Of a stretch of 64,000 bases of DNA, positions 36,172 through 47,034 are shown piece after piece. The translations under genes and the position numbers were made by a program. The stretch is from Fluctibacter halophilus. GTDB lineage: Bacteria; Pseudomonadota; Gammaproteobacteria; Enterobacterales; Alteromonadaceae. A model generated the notes under the pieces. That model saw only the letters and a list, made by a program, of their open reading frames with translations. It did not search any database and was not told where the DNA came from. Where the stretch lies: positions 532,102 to 596,101 of the forward strand of contig NZ_JAJEWP010000002.1 in the NCBI RefSeq assembly GCF_020687825.1, read 5' to 3'. Positions within the stretch are counted from its first letter, which is position 1, and each line of letters begins with the position of its first letter.

Positions 36172-37470
36172 TTGCGCTCATTTCTGTCCCTTTACATTGC
36201 CAATCTGTTCCTGGTCGGTGGCGCGGGTCTGCTGACCACTTACCTGGCGTTGTATCTGGGCCAGCACGATGTGTCGACGTTCTGGATTGGTCTGCTGACC
36301 ACCTGCTATTACCTCGGCCTGTTGCTGGGCGCTAAGGTCGGCTATTACCTGATCAGCTCGGTGGGTCACATTCGCTCGTTTGCTGCTACCACGGCGCTGG
36401 TGACTGCCTGCGTGGCCACCCACGGGGTGTCCGACAACCTTTACCTGTGGCTGGCACTGCGCCTGGTTGTGGGGGCGGGCATGATGTGTAACTACATGGT
36501 GCTGGAAAGCTGGCTGAATGAGCAGGCCAGTCACGAACACCGCGGCAGGGTGTTTTCCCTGTACATGATCACCTCCTATCTCGGCACCGTGGTGGGGCAA
36601 CTGGCGTTGTCACAATTTCCGGAGCTTGGCTATGCGCCGCTGTTTCTGGTTTGTATCGCGGTATCAATAGGGATCGTACCCATCGCCATTACCCGTCGCA
36701 TCCATCCTAAACCGCTGCGGCCGATGGCGGTGGGCTTTTTCAATTATGTAAAACTGGTGCCCCAGTCACTGACCGCGGTGATGTTTGCCGGCATCATCAA
36801 CGGCAGTTTTTACGGTCTGGCACCGGTGTTCGCCAGCCAGGCCGGGTTTGATGCGGCCGGCATTGCATCGTTTATGGCGGTGACCATTTTTGCCGGCTTG
36901 TTGGCCCAATGGCCGATGGGTGTGCTGTCTGATCGGGTACGCCGCAGCGTGTTATTGCGCAGCAATGCAGTGGCCCTGACCCTGATCGCCGCCGCGCTGT
37001 TTTTACTGCCCCTCAGTCAGACCCAGATGCTGGTGGTGAGTTTCCTGTTTGGTTTGTTTGCTTTCACTCTGTATCCGCTATCGTCGGCACTGGCCAACTC
37101 CCGGGTCGATGATGAAGACCGGGTGGGGGTTTCATCGGCGTTGCTGGTGGCCTTCGGTGGAGGTGCCGGGGCAGGCTCTGCGGCGCTGTCGCAGGTGATG
37201 GAATATTTTGGTCACCCAGCCCTGTATGGCGCGATTGCGGTGTTGTCGTTGTTGATGTTCACCGCCCTTACCCTGATCAACCATCGTCAGAAAGCCGAGC
37301 GCATGAAACACTCCGATTACGTGGTCAGCCCCTCTGACATCACCAGTTCGCCGCTGGCCGCGGCGATGGACCCCCGTATCGAAGAGGCCACTGCCCAGGA
37401 GCAGCTGCTGGTGGTGGATGAGGAACAGCCGCCCACCGGGGACGATGCCCCTGAGCAGGTGCGCCCCTGA
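36172..37470 (+). CDS. Major facilitator superfamily transporter
   Basis: A 432-residue protein with 12 predicted spans and a start at TTG (GAGAG upstream; no ATG nearby). The sequence LGAKVGYYLI, LVVGAGMMCNYMVLE and GVLSDRVRRSVLLR (loop 8-9 motif) place it in the YcaD-like group. The last 50 residues form an acidic soluble tail (EEATAQEQLLVVDEEQP). Substrate unknown. It is followed by the DUF1993 gene 26 bp later. Confidence 0.85.
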   Translation: MRSFLSLYIANLFLVGGAGLLTTYLALYLGQHDVSTFWIGLLTTCYYLGLLLGAKVGYYLISSVGHIRSFAATTALVTACVATHGVSDNLYLWLALRLVVGAGMMCNYMVLESWLNEQASHEHRGRVFSLYMITSYLGTVVGQLALSQFPELGYAPLFLVCIAVSIGIVPIAITRRIHPKPLRPMAVGFFNYVKLVPQSLTAVMFAGIINGSFYGLAPVFASQAGFDAAGIASFMAVTIFAGLLAQWPMGVLSDRVRRSVLLRSNAVALTLIAAALFLLPLSQTQMLVVSFLFGLFAFTLYPLSSALANSRVDDEDRVGVSSALLVAFGGGAGAGSAALSQVMEYFGHPALYGAIAVLSLLMFTALTLINHRQKAERMKHSDYVVSPSDITSSPLAAAMDPRIEEATAQEQLLVVDEEQPPTGDDAPEQVRP

Positions 37471-37496
37471 CACCCCAACCATGACATGAGTTTGCC

Positions 37497-38003
37497 ATGA
37501 CCACCGACCCTTTTGCCGTGCACCGCCACTACACCCGACAGTTGCTCGCCCTGATCAACAAAGCACAGGCCCATTCAGCAAAGGCAGAGGCCTTGTTGCA
37601 TGCCCGCCTGAGCGATGACATGTTCCCGGTGCATCAACAGTTCACTACCGCGCTGTCGTTTGTGTACCGCGCCATCAATGCACTGCTGGGCACACAACAC
37701 CGCGAACAGATTGAGATTGCGGTGACCTGGTCAGCGCTGCAGGAGGCCATCAACCAGACCCTCAGCGCGTTGCAAACCGCCTCGCAGCAGGGGGAGGAAG
37801 CAACTGACAAGCCCATCGCCCTGGTGGCAGGGTTTGCCGAATGTCAGTTCAGTCCACAGGATTACCTGCATTTGTTTTCCATTCCCAACATGTTGTTTCA
37901 TATCAACATGGCCTATGCGACGCTCCGTGCAGCCGGGGTGCCATTGAGTAAACAGGATTACGACGGTTTTCATCGGTACCCGGCGGGCTTTCAGTTTGCG
38001 TGA
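37497..38003 (+). CDS. DUF1993 family protein
   Basis: A 168-residue soluble helical protein of the DinB-like DUF1993 family, recognised by HYTRQLLALINKAQAHSA at the N-terminus, AKAEALLHARLSDDMFP-type region, and FHINMAYATLRAAGVPLSK near the end. It may be the distal gene of the MFS transcript. No function is established. Confidence 0.9.
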   Translation: MTTDPFAVHRHYTRQLLALINKAQAHSAKAEALLHARLSDDMFPVHQQFTTALSFVYRAINALLGTQHREQIEIAVTWSALQEAINQTLSALQTASQQGEEATDKPIALVAGFAECQFSPQDYLHLFSIPNMLFHINMAYATLRAAGVPLSKQDYDGFHRYPAGFQFA

Positions 38004-38127
38004 TTTGGCTGAGCCACACGTTAACGGGATTACTGGGCTTTTCGCTGGGCACGACATCGTTGGTTTGGGGCCCGGTTTTTACACATTCCTATCAAGGGTT
38101 TATACATCCACCGTTAAGGTGTCAGGC

Positions 38128-38541
38128 ATGAAAAAAATCACATTTTTGGCGCTCCTTTTTTTGCCCTTACATTCGGATTCGAGCGAGGTCTACATTTTTG
38201 ATAACCCGCAATCAGTTCCGGACAACTGCATACACTATGTGAAGCCCAATCGGTATGTTTGTAGAGACGCCGATGCATTTGTTGAATTCCACAATGTCGC
38301 GTACGTGGATGAGATTTTTTCGGCCTATAAAAATACATCCAAAGACGGGATTTTTTTTGAGGCCAGGGAAATCGACGGGTATACCCATATGTTCGCGAAG
38401 GAAGAAACCGATGATGGAGAATACAAACAATATTCTATCTGTGATAAACAACAGTGCATTGTGGTCGCAGCACAGAGTAATACCGCCATACAGCAGTGGT
38501 TGCAGCCTCTGTCTTCAGTGCTTTTAATCGATGGGAGGTAG
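38128..38541 (+). CDS. Small exported Cys-rich protein, related to a cassette product
   Basis: A 137-residue protein from ATG 38128 (AAGG upstream), with a short signal peptide (ITFLALLFLPLHS). The mature part has VYIFDN, VPDNC, YVC and a C-terminal SICDKQQCIVVAA pair. The same order of features (IFHD, LPENC, FTC, TICDYRSCIRISA) occurs in the cassette gene at 50888-51343, so the two are paralogous. Four cysteines suggest two disulfides in the periplasm. Function unknown. Confidence 0.7.
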   Translation: MKKITFLALLFLPLHSDSSEVYIFDNPQSVPDNCIHYVKPNRYVCRDADAFVEFHNVAYVDEIFSAYKNTSKDGIFFEAREIDGYTHMFAKEETDDGEYKQYSICDKQQCIVVAAQSNTAIQQWLQPLSSVLLIDGR

Positions 38542-38546
38542 TCTGT

Positions 38547-38945
38547 ATGGCATCACGAACGAGTTGCCATTTCGTGCTCAACATTGCATGTAGGGCATCG
38601 ATTCTGGTTGCAGTATTTATGACATCCTATGGTGTGCGCGCGGATGCCACAAGGGCATCGACGTGTAGCACGTCTGAATTTTATGCGTCAGATCCTTACA
38701 AGCACTACTTAGTCAGGTTAGCCCACCTAAGGAAGGAGCTGAATCAGCAAGATAACCAACTCGATCTTGACGAATTAGACAGGCTGTTACTGGATACCAT
38801 TGTGTCCTTAAAAGAAATAGGGTGTATCGAAGAGACCACTCTGAACAATCTGAAAACACTGAAACGGCACTTTGTTGCCATGCCAGTTGGATCTGAAAAG
38901 TTGTCACAGCGTTTTTCGAGTATTTTTGCAGAACTAGGTGTTTAG
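38547..38945 (+). CDS. Small exported helical protein
   Basis: A 132-residue protein starting at ATG 38547, 6 bp after the previous stop, with a good GGGAGG site. The signal peptide is ASILVAVFMTSYGVRA. The mature part is helical with three cysteines (TCSTSEF, EIGCIEE). No family recognised. It appears to be an operon partner of the preceding gene. Confidence 0.65.
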   Translation: MASRTSCHFVLNIACRASILVAVFMTSYGVRADATRASTCSTSEFYASDPYKHYLVRLAHLRKELNQQDNQLDLDELDRLLLDTIVSLKEIGCIEETTLNNLKTLKRHFVAMPVGSEKLSQRFSSIFAELGV

Positions 38946-39030
38946 TAACAGACGACTGCTGTAACCCCTGTTTGGTAAAAATACATTGTCTGTTTTAAAG
39001 GAAACGCATCATTTTTTTGTGAGTATGCAG

Positions 39031-39390
39031 ATGAGAAACATCGTATTCCTGATGTTAATGTTGTTACCTTTGTCCTCCAATGCTTCGGTGCCCCGACCTT
39101 GCCAAGCGAGTGAAGAGGAACTTCACCTCACTCTGGTTGCGTTGGCTTCAACCGCGAGACAGTATGTGGCCAAAGAAGGTGCTTTGCCTGGGATGTGGTC
39201 TGCAGGGATGGGTCAAATTATTGAAAGCACTAACGAGATGAAAGACGTCGGTGGCAACGTTAACCCAGGGGGCGACCGGAACTCATTGGAATTAATGTGC
39301 TCGGATATTGAATCAGGTGTCCATACAATCTATTCGATTGATTTAACCACCCAGGCAATAAGCAGTTGGACGGTAAAGCCGGCACAGTAG
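39031..39390 (+). CDS. Small exported protein
   Basis: About 119 residues from ATG 39031 (MRNIVFLMLMLLPLSSNA, clear signal peptide); ATG 39025 is possible and no strong ribosome-binding site decides between them. The mature part has two cysteines (PRPCQASEEE, LELMCSD) and no recognised domain. It is the third in a row of small exported proteins on this strand, 85 bp after the second. Confidence 0.6.
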   Translation: MRNIVFLMLMLLPLSSNASVPRPCQASEEELHLTLVALASTARQYVAKEGALPGMWSAGMGQIIESTNEMKDVGGNVNPGGDRNSLELMCSDIESGVHTIYSIDLTTQAISSWTVKPAQ

Positions 39391-39691
39391 CCAATGCCAA
39401 TAAGCCGCATATAGGCGCCGGCAGGACATCACTCAGCGCTGGCGAGCATGTGGCACCCGATGTGAGCGGGATGGAACTAAACATTGATGGCCAGCGCATT
39501 GACTTAATGGGTCAACTTGAAGCGACGAGAAAAGATCGCGCGGGCAATTGAATGGAGTTGTGATCCTGGCCGCGGACTATCACACAGGGCAAATCACTGC
39601 GCTCGCGGGCCAGACGGATTGTCCGTGTTTCGATGACGTAACCGGTACACTGATGACAGCAAAGAACCCCCTCACGCGAAAGCAACCCGCG
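39391..39691 (+). other. Gap with possible broken coding remnant
   Basis: Two short open frames overlap here in different phases (39366-39551 and 39548-39733). The second reads VVILAADYHTGQITALAGQ in a way that looks protein-like, and the first has SAGEHVAPDVSGMELNIDG. Together they might be the frameshifted tail of a decayed gene. There is no good start or ribosome-binding site, and I do not recognise the family. Confidence 0.3.
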
Positions 39692-40678
39692 TCAGTCGTC
39701 ACTGCAGTCACAGGGCAGTCGCGTCCCGTTTAACCGGTGCCAGCGGCAAATGCTCTCCCAGATTTCCTCGGCGGTTTCGGCATACCAGAACAAATCCCGG
39801 TCTTCCGGATCAACCACCCCTTCGGCAACCAGAAAATCTATGTCAACGGCCTGGCGCCAGTAGGTTTCACCCACCAGGACCACGGGCATGGGTCTGAGTT
39901 TTCGTGTCTGCATCAGGGTGAGTGTTTCAAACAGTTCATCGAGGGTGCCAAAGCCGCCCGGAAAAACCACCAGTGCACGGGTGCGCAACAAAAAGTGCAG
40001 TTTACGCACGGCAAAATAATGGAACCGGAAACACAGTTCAGGGGTGATATAGGGGTTGGGGTATTGTTCGTGTGGCAGGTTAATGTTCAGACCAATATTC
40101 TTACTGCCGGCATCAAACGCGCCGCGATTGGCGGCTTCCATAATCCCGGGACCACCACCGGTCATGATCAGAAGTTGTCCGTCCGGCAGGATCTTGCTGG
40201 CCTCGCTGACACGTCGGGCGAACTGCCTTGCGACATCGTAGTAACGACATTTAATCAGTAACTGGCGGGCGACTTTCAGACGTTGTTGAAGGATGGCATC
40301 GTCCGGAGTTTGCGCTAGCTGCTGATTCAGCGCTTGCAGATTGGCATGTGCCGTTTCTTCGTCGGTAATGCGGGTGCTACCAAACACCACAATGGTGTGC
40401 TGGATATTGTGTTCGGTCAGCAGGTTTTCGGCCTTCTGATAATCAATCTGCAACCGTGTACCGCGCGTGGCATCGGTGTTGAGGTAATCAATGTCCTGAT
40501 CGGCCTGCCGGTAGCTTGGGCTTTCGAGTATCGCACGAGTTCTGGCATCGATGCTGGCGTCATGCCGGTCTGACTTAGGCTGGCTCCACGGCAGTGGCGC
40601 ATGGCGCTGTTGCGGATGTGGTGGAACCGGCATCTTCACGGTGGCTGGCGTGTCGCCAGGTATCCTTTTATTGTTCAT
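39692..40678 (-). CDS. LOG family protein (TIGR00730-like)
   Basis: A 328-residue protein from ATG 40678 (CAGGAG 7 nt upstream). The core has the Rossmann-like LOG motifs GGGPGIMEAANRGA and PGGFGTLDELFETLTLMQ. LOG-type proteins cleave cytokinin-like or nucleoside 5'-monophosphates; the longer bacterial proteins of this kind may act as pyrimidine/purine nucleotide 5'-monophosphate nucleosidases. A long N-terminal extension of about 90 residues is typical of the large bacterial branch. Divergent from the ATPase operon. Confidence 0.88.
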   Translation of the reverse strand: MNNKRIPGDTPATVKMPVPPHPQQRHAPLPWSQPKSDRHDASIDARTRAILESPSYRQADQDIDYLNTDATRGTRLQIDYQKAENLLTEHNIQHTIVVFGSTRITDEETAHANLQALNQQLAQTPDDAILQQRLKVARQLLIKCRYYDVARQFARRVSEASKILPDGQLLIMTGGGPGIMEAANRGAFDAGSKNIGLNINLPHEQYPNPYITPELCFRFHYFAVRKLHFLLRTRALVVFPGGFGTLDELFETLTLMQTRKLRPMPVVLVGETYWRQAVDIDFLVAEGVVDPEDRDLFWYAETAEEIWESICRWHRLNGTRLPCDCSDD

Positions 40679-40744
40679 AACAGCTCCTGATTCTCTCGGC
40701 GATGCCGTGTCAGTGTATGACAACAGCATAAGCCATGTCGCTGA

Positions 40745-42635
<1,891 letters not shown>

Positions 42636-42639
<4 letters not shown>

Positions 42640-42929
42640 AAGTGGATAAAAAAACGCTGGAAAAGCGTATCGAGCGTCAGAGCAAGCAGTGGAATAAAGC
42701 AGGCACAGACCGGCACTTTCTTTCGCAGTTGGGACTACTGGGAACACTGGGGCTGCTGTTCGTGATCCCCTTGGTTGCCGGTGCATACCTTGGCAGCTGG
42801 CTCGATGCCCGACTGGAAGGCTTTTCTACCAGCTGGACAGTGAGTCTGATCATCGTTGGCGTGTTTGTTGGGGCGTTTAACGTTTATTTTTATATTCGCG
42901 ACACGGACGGAGAACCGCATGACAGATAA
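42636..42929 (+). CDS. atpQ: AtpQ/AtpI-like Fo assembly protein
   Basis: A 97-residue protein with two spans (LGLLGTLGLLFVIPLVAGAY and SLIIVGVFVGAFNVYFYI) around GSWLDAR, matching the ATPase gene 1/AtpQ family (PF09527 by memory). It overlaps both neighbours by 4-11 bp. In N-ATPase operons it is followed by AtpR, but here the a subunit starts directly, inside the end of atpQ; no room for AtpR remains. Confidence 0.85.
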
Positions 42930-43623
42930 TGCGCTTTTCAGTGACTGGGTGCTTACTGTGGGGTCGCTGGACATCAGCAAGAGTGTGCTGACCAGTGCCG
43001 GGGTAACGCTACTGCTGGTAGTGCTTGCTTACGTCCTGACCCGTCGCATGACATTGCATCCAGGTATGCGCCAAAGCATGCTGGAGGGCATCGTCGGTTC
43101 GATAGAAGATGCGGTGGCGGATGTCCAGCCCGATTACGCAAGGCAATTGACGCCGTTGATTGGCACATTGTGGATTTTTCTGGTGGTCTCAAACCTTACC
43201 GGCCTTATTCCTGGGCTCGAGTCGCCCACGCGGGATCTGTCTGTTACCAGTGCGCTCGCTATTATCGTGTTTTTTTCTGTTCACTGGTACGGCATTCGCG
43301 CGAACGGCCTCAGGCAGTATCTACGTCACTACCTGTCGCCATCGCCGTTACTGTTGCCATTTCACATCATCAGTGAGCTGACCCGCACACTGGCACTGGC
43401 AGTGCGTTTATTTGGCAACATCATGAGTCTGGAAATTGCCGCGCTGCTAGTACTGATGGTGGCAGGCTTTCTGGCACCAGTCCCCTTGTTAATGCTGCAC
43501 ATTGTTGAGGCGCTGGTACAGGCCTACATTTTTGGCGTGCTGGCGCTGATTTACGTAGCCAGTGCTATACAAACGCAGCAGGAACATATTGAAAAACACA
43601 ATCGGAAAAAAGGAACCCCTTGA
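42919..43623 (+). CDS. atpB: Alternate F1Fo ATPase, subunit a
   Basis: A 234-residue membrane protein from ATG 42919 (GGAG upstream). Five to six helices are visible. The essential Arg is in ALAVRLFGNIMSLEIAALL, matching the LRLFGN motif that faces the c ring. It is at the expected place after AtpQ in an N-type operon, and its stop overlaps the start of the c subunit (TGATG). Confidence 0.92.
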   Translation: MTDNALFSDWVLTVGSLDISKSVLTSAGVTLLLVVLAYVLTRRMTLHPGMRQSMLEGIVGSIEDAVADVQPDYARQLTPLIGTLWIFLVVSNLTGLIPGLESPTRDLSVTSALAIIVFFSVHWYGIRANGLRQYLRHYLSPSPLLLPFHIISELTRTLALAVRLFGNIMSLEIAALLVLMVAGFLAPVPLLMLHIVEALVQAYIFGVLALIYVASAIQTQQEHIEKHNRKKGTP

Positions 43624-43883
43624 TGAATGACATGACACTTCTGGTGGTGGCGTCTACCGTCGCCGCGTTGCTCGCAATTGGCCTGGGGGTGATGTTGCCG
43701 GCTATTGCCATGGGTAAGGCCATCAGTCAGGCGCTGGAGTCGCTGGCCCGTCAGCCGGAATCAGAGAAAACCATCATGCGTACGCTGTTTATCGGTCTCG
43801 CGATGATTGAGTCGCTGGCTATCTACGTGCTGGTGATTGTACTGATTGTGCTGTTCAGAAATCCGCTTTTGTCGCTACTCTGA
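43623..43883 (+). CDS. atpE: Alternate F1Fo ATPase, subunit c
   Basis: An 86-residue helical hairpin; ATG 43623 overlaps the atpB stop by one base and has AAGGA about 8 nt upstream. The polar loop is ARQPES. Helix 2 has the ion-binding Glu63 in IGLAMIESLAIYV with Ser64 and Tyr68, which match the Na+ ligands of the Ilyobacter c ring (E65, S66, Y70). Helix 1 has Met30 where Gln32 (Ilyobacter) or a Glu (other N-ATPases) would be expected, so the Na+ site looks incomplete. Confidence 0.9.
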   Translation: MNDMTLLVVASTVAALLAIGLGVMLPAIAMGKAISQALESLARQPESEKTIMRTLFIGLAMIESLAIYVLVIVLIVLFRNPLLSLL

Positions 43884-43898
43884 TAACGGAGACATGCT

Positions 43899-44642
43899 GT
43901 GGAACTGAACGGCACCACGTTTATTCTGGAGCTCATCAATTTTATTGTGTTGATGTGGCTGCTGAAGCGGTTTTTGTATCGCCCTGTGATCGACGCTATC
44001 GAGCGGCGCCGAAAGCGTATTGAAGACTCGCTGGAAGAGGCCAGGCAACATCATGAAGAGGCCGATGCAATAAAGCTGGACTATGAAACCCGTCTTGCTG
44101 AGCTGGAGCAGGCGTTCAAATCGCGGGAAGCCGGGATCACAAAGCAGATCACTGCGCTTCGTGAACAGAAGATGGCACAGCTCGAACAGGACTTGGCAGA
44201 AGAAAGATCTCGCAGGCTGGTGCTGCTTTCGGATGAACAAAACGAGGCCTGGCATGCACTGGAAAAACAGGCCGCAAATCTGAGTTGTCAGTTTGTTGCA
44301 AGATTGCTGCGTGAGTTTGCTGGCCCGGAGCTTGAAAAGCAGATGGTGCAGCGCCTGATTAACGATTTGTCTGCATTGCCAGAAGCCCGAAAAAAAGCGC
44401 TGCGTGATCGGGCTGGCAACGCCAGAGCCATGGTCACGACTGCCTATACGCTGCCTTCACCGTTACAGCAGGCACTGGCGACGGCGCTAGCAAAAACAGC
44501 CAACGATGACGCACTTCAGTGCAGCTTCGAGGTTAACCCTGCGCTGCTCTCGGGGGCAGAAATTGCGTTGGATGCATTTCGTATTCAGGCAACCCTGAAC
44601 AGTGAACTGGCTTTCTTCAACGAGTTGCTGCATGAAAGTTAA
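43899..44642 (+). CDS. atpF: Alternate F1Fo ATPase, subunit b (long form)
   Basis: A 247-residue subunit starting at GTG 43899. One N-terminal span ([19 protein letters not shown]) is followed by the [13 protein letters not shown] region and a long charged coiled coil. The C-terminal 100 residues form an extra globular part. This long form is typical of N-type ATPases, which have no separate delta gene; the C-terminal part probably takes over the delta role. No delta gene is present in this operon. Confidence 0.88.
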   Translation: MELNGTTFILELINFIVLMWLLKRFLYRPVIDAIERRRKRIEDSLEEARQHHEEADAIKLDYETRLAELEQAFKSREAGITKQITALREQKMAQLEQDLAEERSRRLVLLSDEQNEAWHALEKQAANLSCQFVARLLREFAGPELEKQMVQRLINDLSALPEARKKALRDRAGNARAMVTTAYTLPSPLQQALATALAKTANDDALQCSFEVNPALLSGAEIALDAFRIQATLNSELAFFNELLHES

Positions 44643-46119
44643 TCCGCTTGAAACCAGACATCACTCCCCGCTGATGAAAATTGCCGATCGACTCAGCAAT
44701 TACACGTTTGCGCCACGCATTCATGAGACCGGACGCGTGATGTCAGTTGGGGACGGTATTGCCTGGGTTGACGGTTTGCCGTCAGCAGCTATGGATGAAA
44801 TTCTGCTGTTTGAGGACGGCAGTCGTGGATTGGTTTTTCATCTTGATGAGCATCGCCTTGGTGCCATCCTGATCAAACAAACCGCCGCGCTGGCAGCCGG
44901 TACGCTGGTCAGCCTGTCTAAACAGCAGATGACTATCCCGGTGGGCGATAACTTGCTTGGCAGAGTCGTGTCGCCGCTGTCGGAACCGCTTGATGGAAAA
45001 GAGCCTGCTGACTGTCCAGACCGACACATGCTCGATACTAAAGCCCCGTCTATTTATCAGCGGGATTTTGTCAATAAACCACTGTATTCCGGCATTAAAA
45101 TTGTGGACACGCTGATACCGATTGGGAAAGGACAGCGTCAGCTGATTATTGGTGATGAGGGACTCGGGAAAAGCTCGATTGCGATTGACGCTGTCATTAA
45201 TCAGAAAGACCGTAATGTGCGCTGTGTGTATGTGCTGATCGGTCAGCGTCGCTCCGCAGTGGCGTCCACGATTCAGTATCTGCGCGATGCCGGAGCAATG
45301 GACTACACTACGGTGGTCGTCAGTGAAGCCAGTGCGCTGGCCGGAGAAAAATACCTGGCCCCCTATGCAGGCTGTGCGCTGGCCGAGTACTGGATGCACA
45401 AGGGGCACGATACGCTGGTGGTGTATGATGATTTGACGACCCACGCCCATGCGTACAGGGAATTGTCATTGTTGCTGCGCCGTCCACCCGGACGTGAGGC
45501 GTATCCGGGTGATATATTTTTCCTGCACGCGCGCCTGCTGGAGCGGGCAACGTGTCTCGGCGCGGAATTTGGTGGTGGAAGCATGACGGCGCTGCCAGTA
45601 ATTGAAACCCTGCAGGGTGAAATTGCGTCATACATTCCGACTAACCTGATCTCAATTACCGACGGCCAGATTTACCTGACGGATCAACTGTTCAATGCTG
45701 GCTTCAGACCCGCTATTGATATTTCCCGGTCGGTTTCACGGATTGGTGGCAACGCCCAGCATCCGGCGATTAAACGTGAGGCCGGGCGAATTAAACTGGA
45801 CTATCTGCAGTTTCTTGAGCTGCAAATTTTCACTCGCTTCGGCACCCGCCTTGAGCCGGGTATGGAAAAGGTGTTGCAGCGTGGGCGTGTGTTACAGGTG
45901 TTGCTTAAACAAAACCGTCTGGACCCGGTGTCTCCGTCATTTAATCTTGCCTGGTTACTGGCGTATAACCAACACTGGCTTGATGAGGTGTCACCTGCCA
46001 GCATACCGCAGGCACTGGCTGACCTGAAAGAGGTCGTTGACGGGCTGTCGCTGGAGCTGGACGCTGACCGCAGTGTCTGGGTCGAAGCACTGACGACCTG
46101 GCGCGAGTCACTGACATGA
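44632..46119 (+). CDS. atpA: Alternate F1Fo ATPase, alpha subunit
   Basis: A 495-residue regulatory subunit from ATG 44632, which overlaps the end of atpF by 11 bp. The P-loop is [13 protein letters not shown], intact in the G-x4-GK(S/T) sense but not the usual [22 protein letters not shown] has the conserved Arg of the catalytic interface, and [10 protein letters not shown] stands for the usual GQK segment. Stop overlaps the atpG start as ATGA. Confidence 0.93.
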   Translation: MKVNPLETRHHSPLMKIADRLSNYTFAPRIHETGRVMSVGDGIAWVDGLPSAAMDEILLFEDGSRGLVFHLDEHRLGAILIKQTAALAAGTLVSLSKQQMTIPVGDNLLGRVVSPLSEPLDGKEPADCPDRHMLDTKAPSIYQRDFVNKPLYSGIKIVDTLIPIGKGQRQLIIGDEGLGKSSIAIDAVINQKDRNVRCVYVLIGQRRSAVASTIQYLRDAGAMDYTTVVVSEASALAGEKYLAPYAGCALAEYWMHKGHDTLVVYDDLTTHAHAYRELSLLLRRPPGREAYPGDIFFLHARLLERATCLGAEFGGGSMTALPVIETLQGEIASYIPTNLISITDGQIYLTDQLFNAGFRPAIDISRSVSRIGGNAQHPAIKREAGRIKLDYLQFLELQIFTRFGTRLEPGMEKVLQRGRVLQVLLKQNRLDPVSPSFNLAWLLAYNQHWLDEVSPASIPQALADLKEVVDGLSLELDADRSVWVEALTTWRESLT

Positions 46120-46964
46120 TCAACGCGCGTGTCCTCAAGACCCGCATGGAGCAGTTAGGCGACATTGCGCTGATCATTGGTAGTCTGAAATCCATTGCAC
46201 TGTTGGAAAGTCAGCAGGCCAGGGGCTGCGTAGAAAGCCAGGCTGAGGGACTTAATGCAATGCAACGGGCAATAGTACGCAGTATTGCTGGGTGTCCGGA
46301 GTTATCCCTGCCTGTACCGGTAACGCCGTCGATCCTGTTAATACTGGGATCTGAGCGGGGCTTTTGTGGCAATTTTAACGCGCGCCTTTGTGATGAACTT
46401 GACGCGCTGACTGAAGCTGGGACGGTGTCCAATTGTCAGATTTATCCGGTCGGCTACCGGCTGTCTGTAAAGCTTGAGCATGACCCGCGTGTCGTCAGCG
46501 CGCTTAAAGCAGCGAGTGTGTTCGCAGAAATCGACACGGTGCTCACTGCCTTAACGTCTTTAGTCAGTCAGCCGGAAACGCAGATTACGCCGGAACAGGT
46601 TGCCGTGCTCTATCACGACGGTGTATCGGCAACGCCGCGCTTTGAACCGTTACTCGGGAGTCTGGCTACCCAATATCGTGAGGCTGGGGAGGGGATGCGT
46701 CCACTACTGAACCTAAACCCTGTAGCGTTTTATGCGCAGGCCATGAGTGAATATATTCTGACCCGACTGAGTCACTTGCTGACCCTGTCATTTTTCAGTG
46801 AAAATCAGGCCCGGCTACAGCACCTTGAAAATGCGCTGAGTAATCTTGATGAGCAGACCCTGACACTGGAAAAGCAGCGCAACCACCTTCGCCAGGAGCA
46901 AATTACCGAAGAGCTGGAAACCATCTTGTTAAGCGCAGGACTAAAAAGCGGGGAAAAATCATAA
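46116..46964 (+). CDS. atpG: Alternate F1Fo ATPase, gamma subunit
   Basis: A 282-residue rotor subunit. N-terminal helix [18 protein letters not shown], the [17 protein letters not shown] segment corresponds to the conserved GLCGG(Y/F)N motif, and the long C-terminal helix has [20 protein letters not shown] and ends in [18 protein letters not shown]. Last gene of the operon; no clear terminator was seen before the convergent gene at 47035. Confidence 0.92.
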   Translation: MINARVLKTRMEQLGDIALIIGSLKSIALLESQQARGCVESQAEGLNAMQRAIVRSIAGCPELSLPVPVTPSILLILGSERGFCGNFNARLCDELDALTEAGTVSNCQIYPVGYRLSVKLEHDPRVVSALKAASVFAEIDTVLTALTSLVSQPETQITPEQVAVLYHDGVSATPRFEPLLGSLATQYREAGEGMRPLLNLNPVAFYAQAMSEYILTRLSHLLTLSFFSENQARLQHLENALSNLDEQTLTLEKQRNHLRQEQITEELETILLSAGLKSGEKS

Positions 46965-47034
46965 TAAGTCAGCCCGCAACAAGGCTTGCACCACCGTCAG
47001 AAAAGAAGCCGGTTAAACCTGATCATTCGACATG

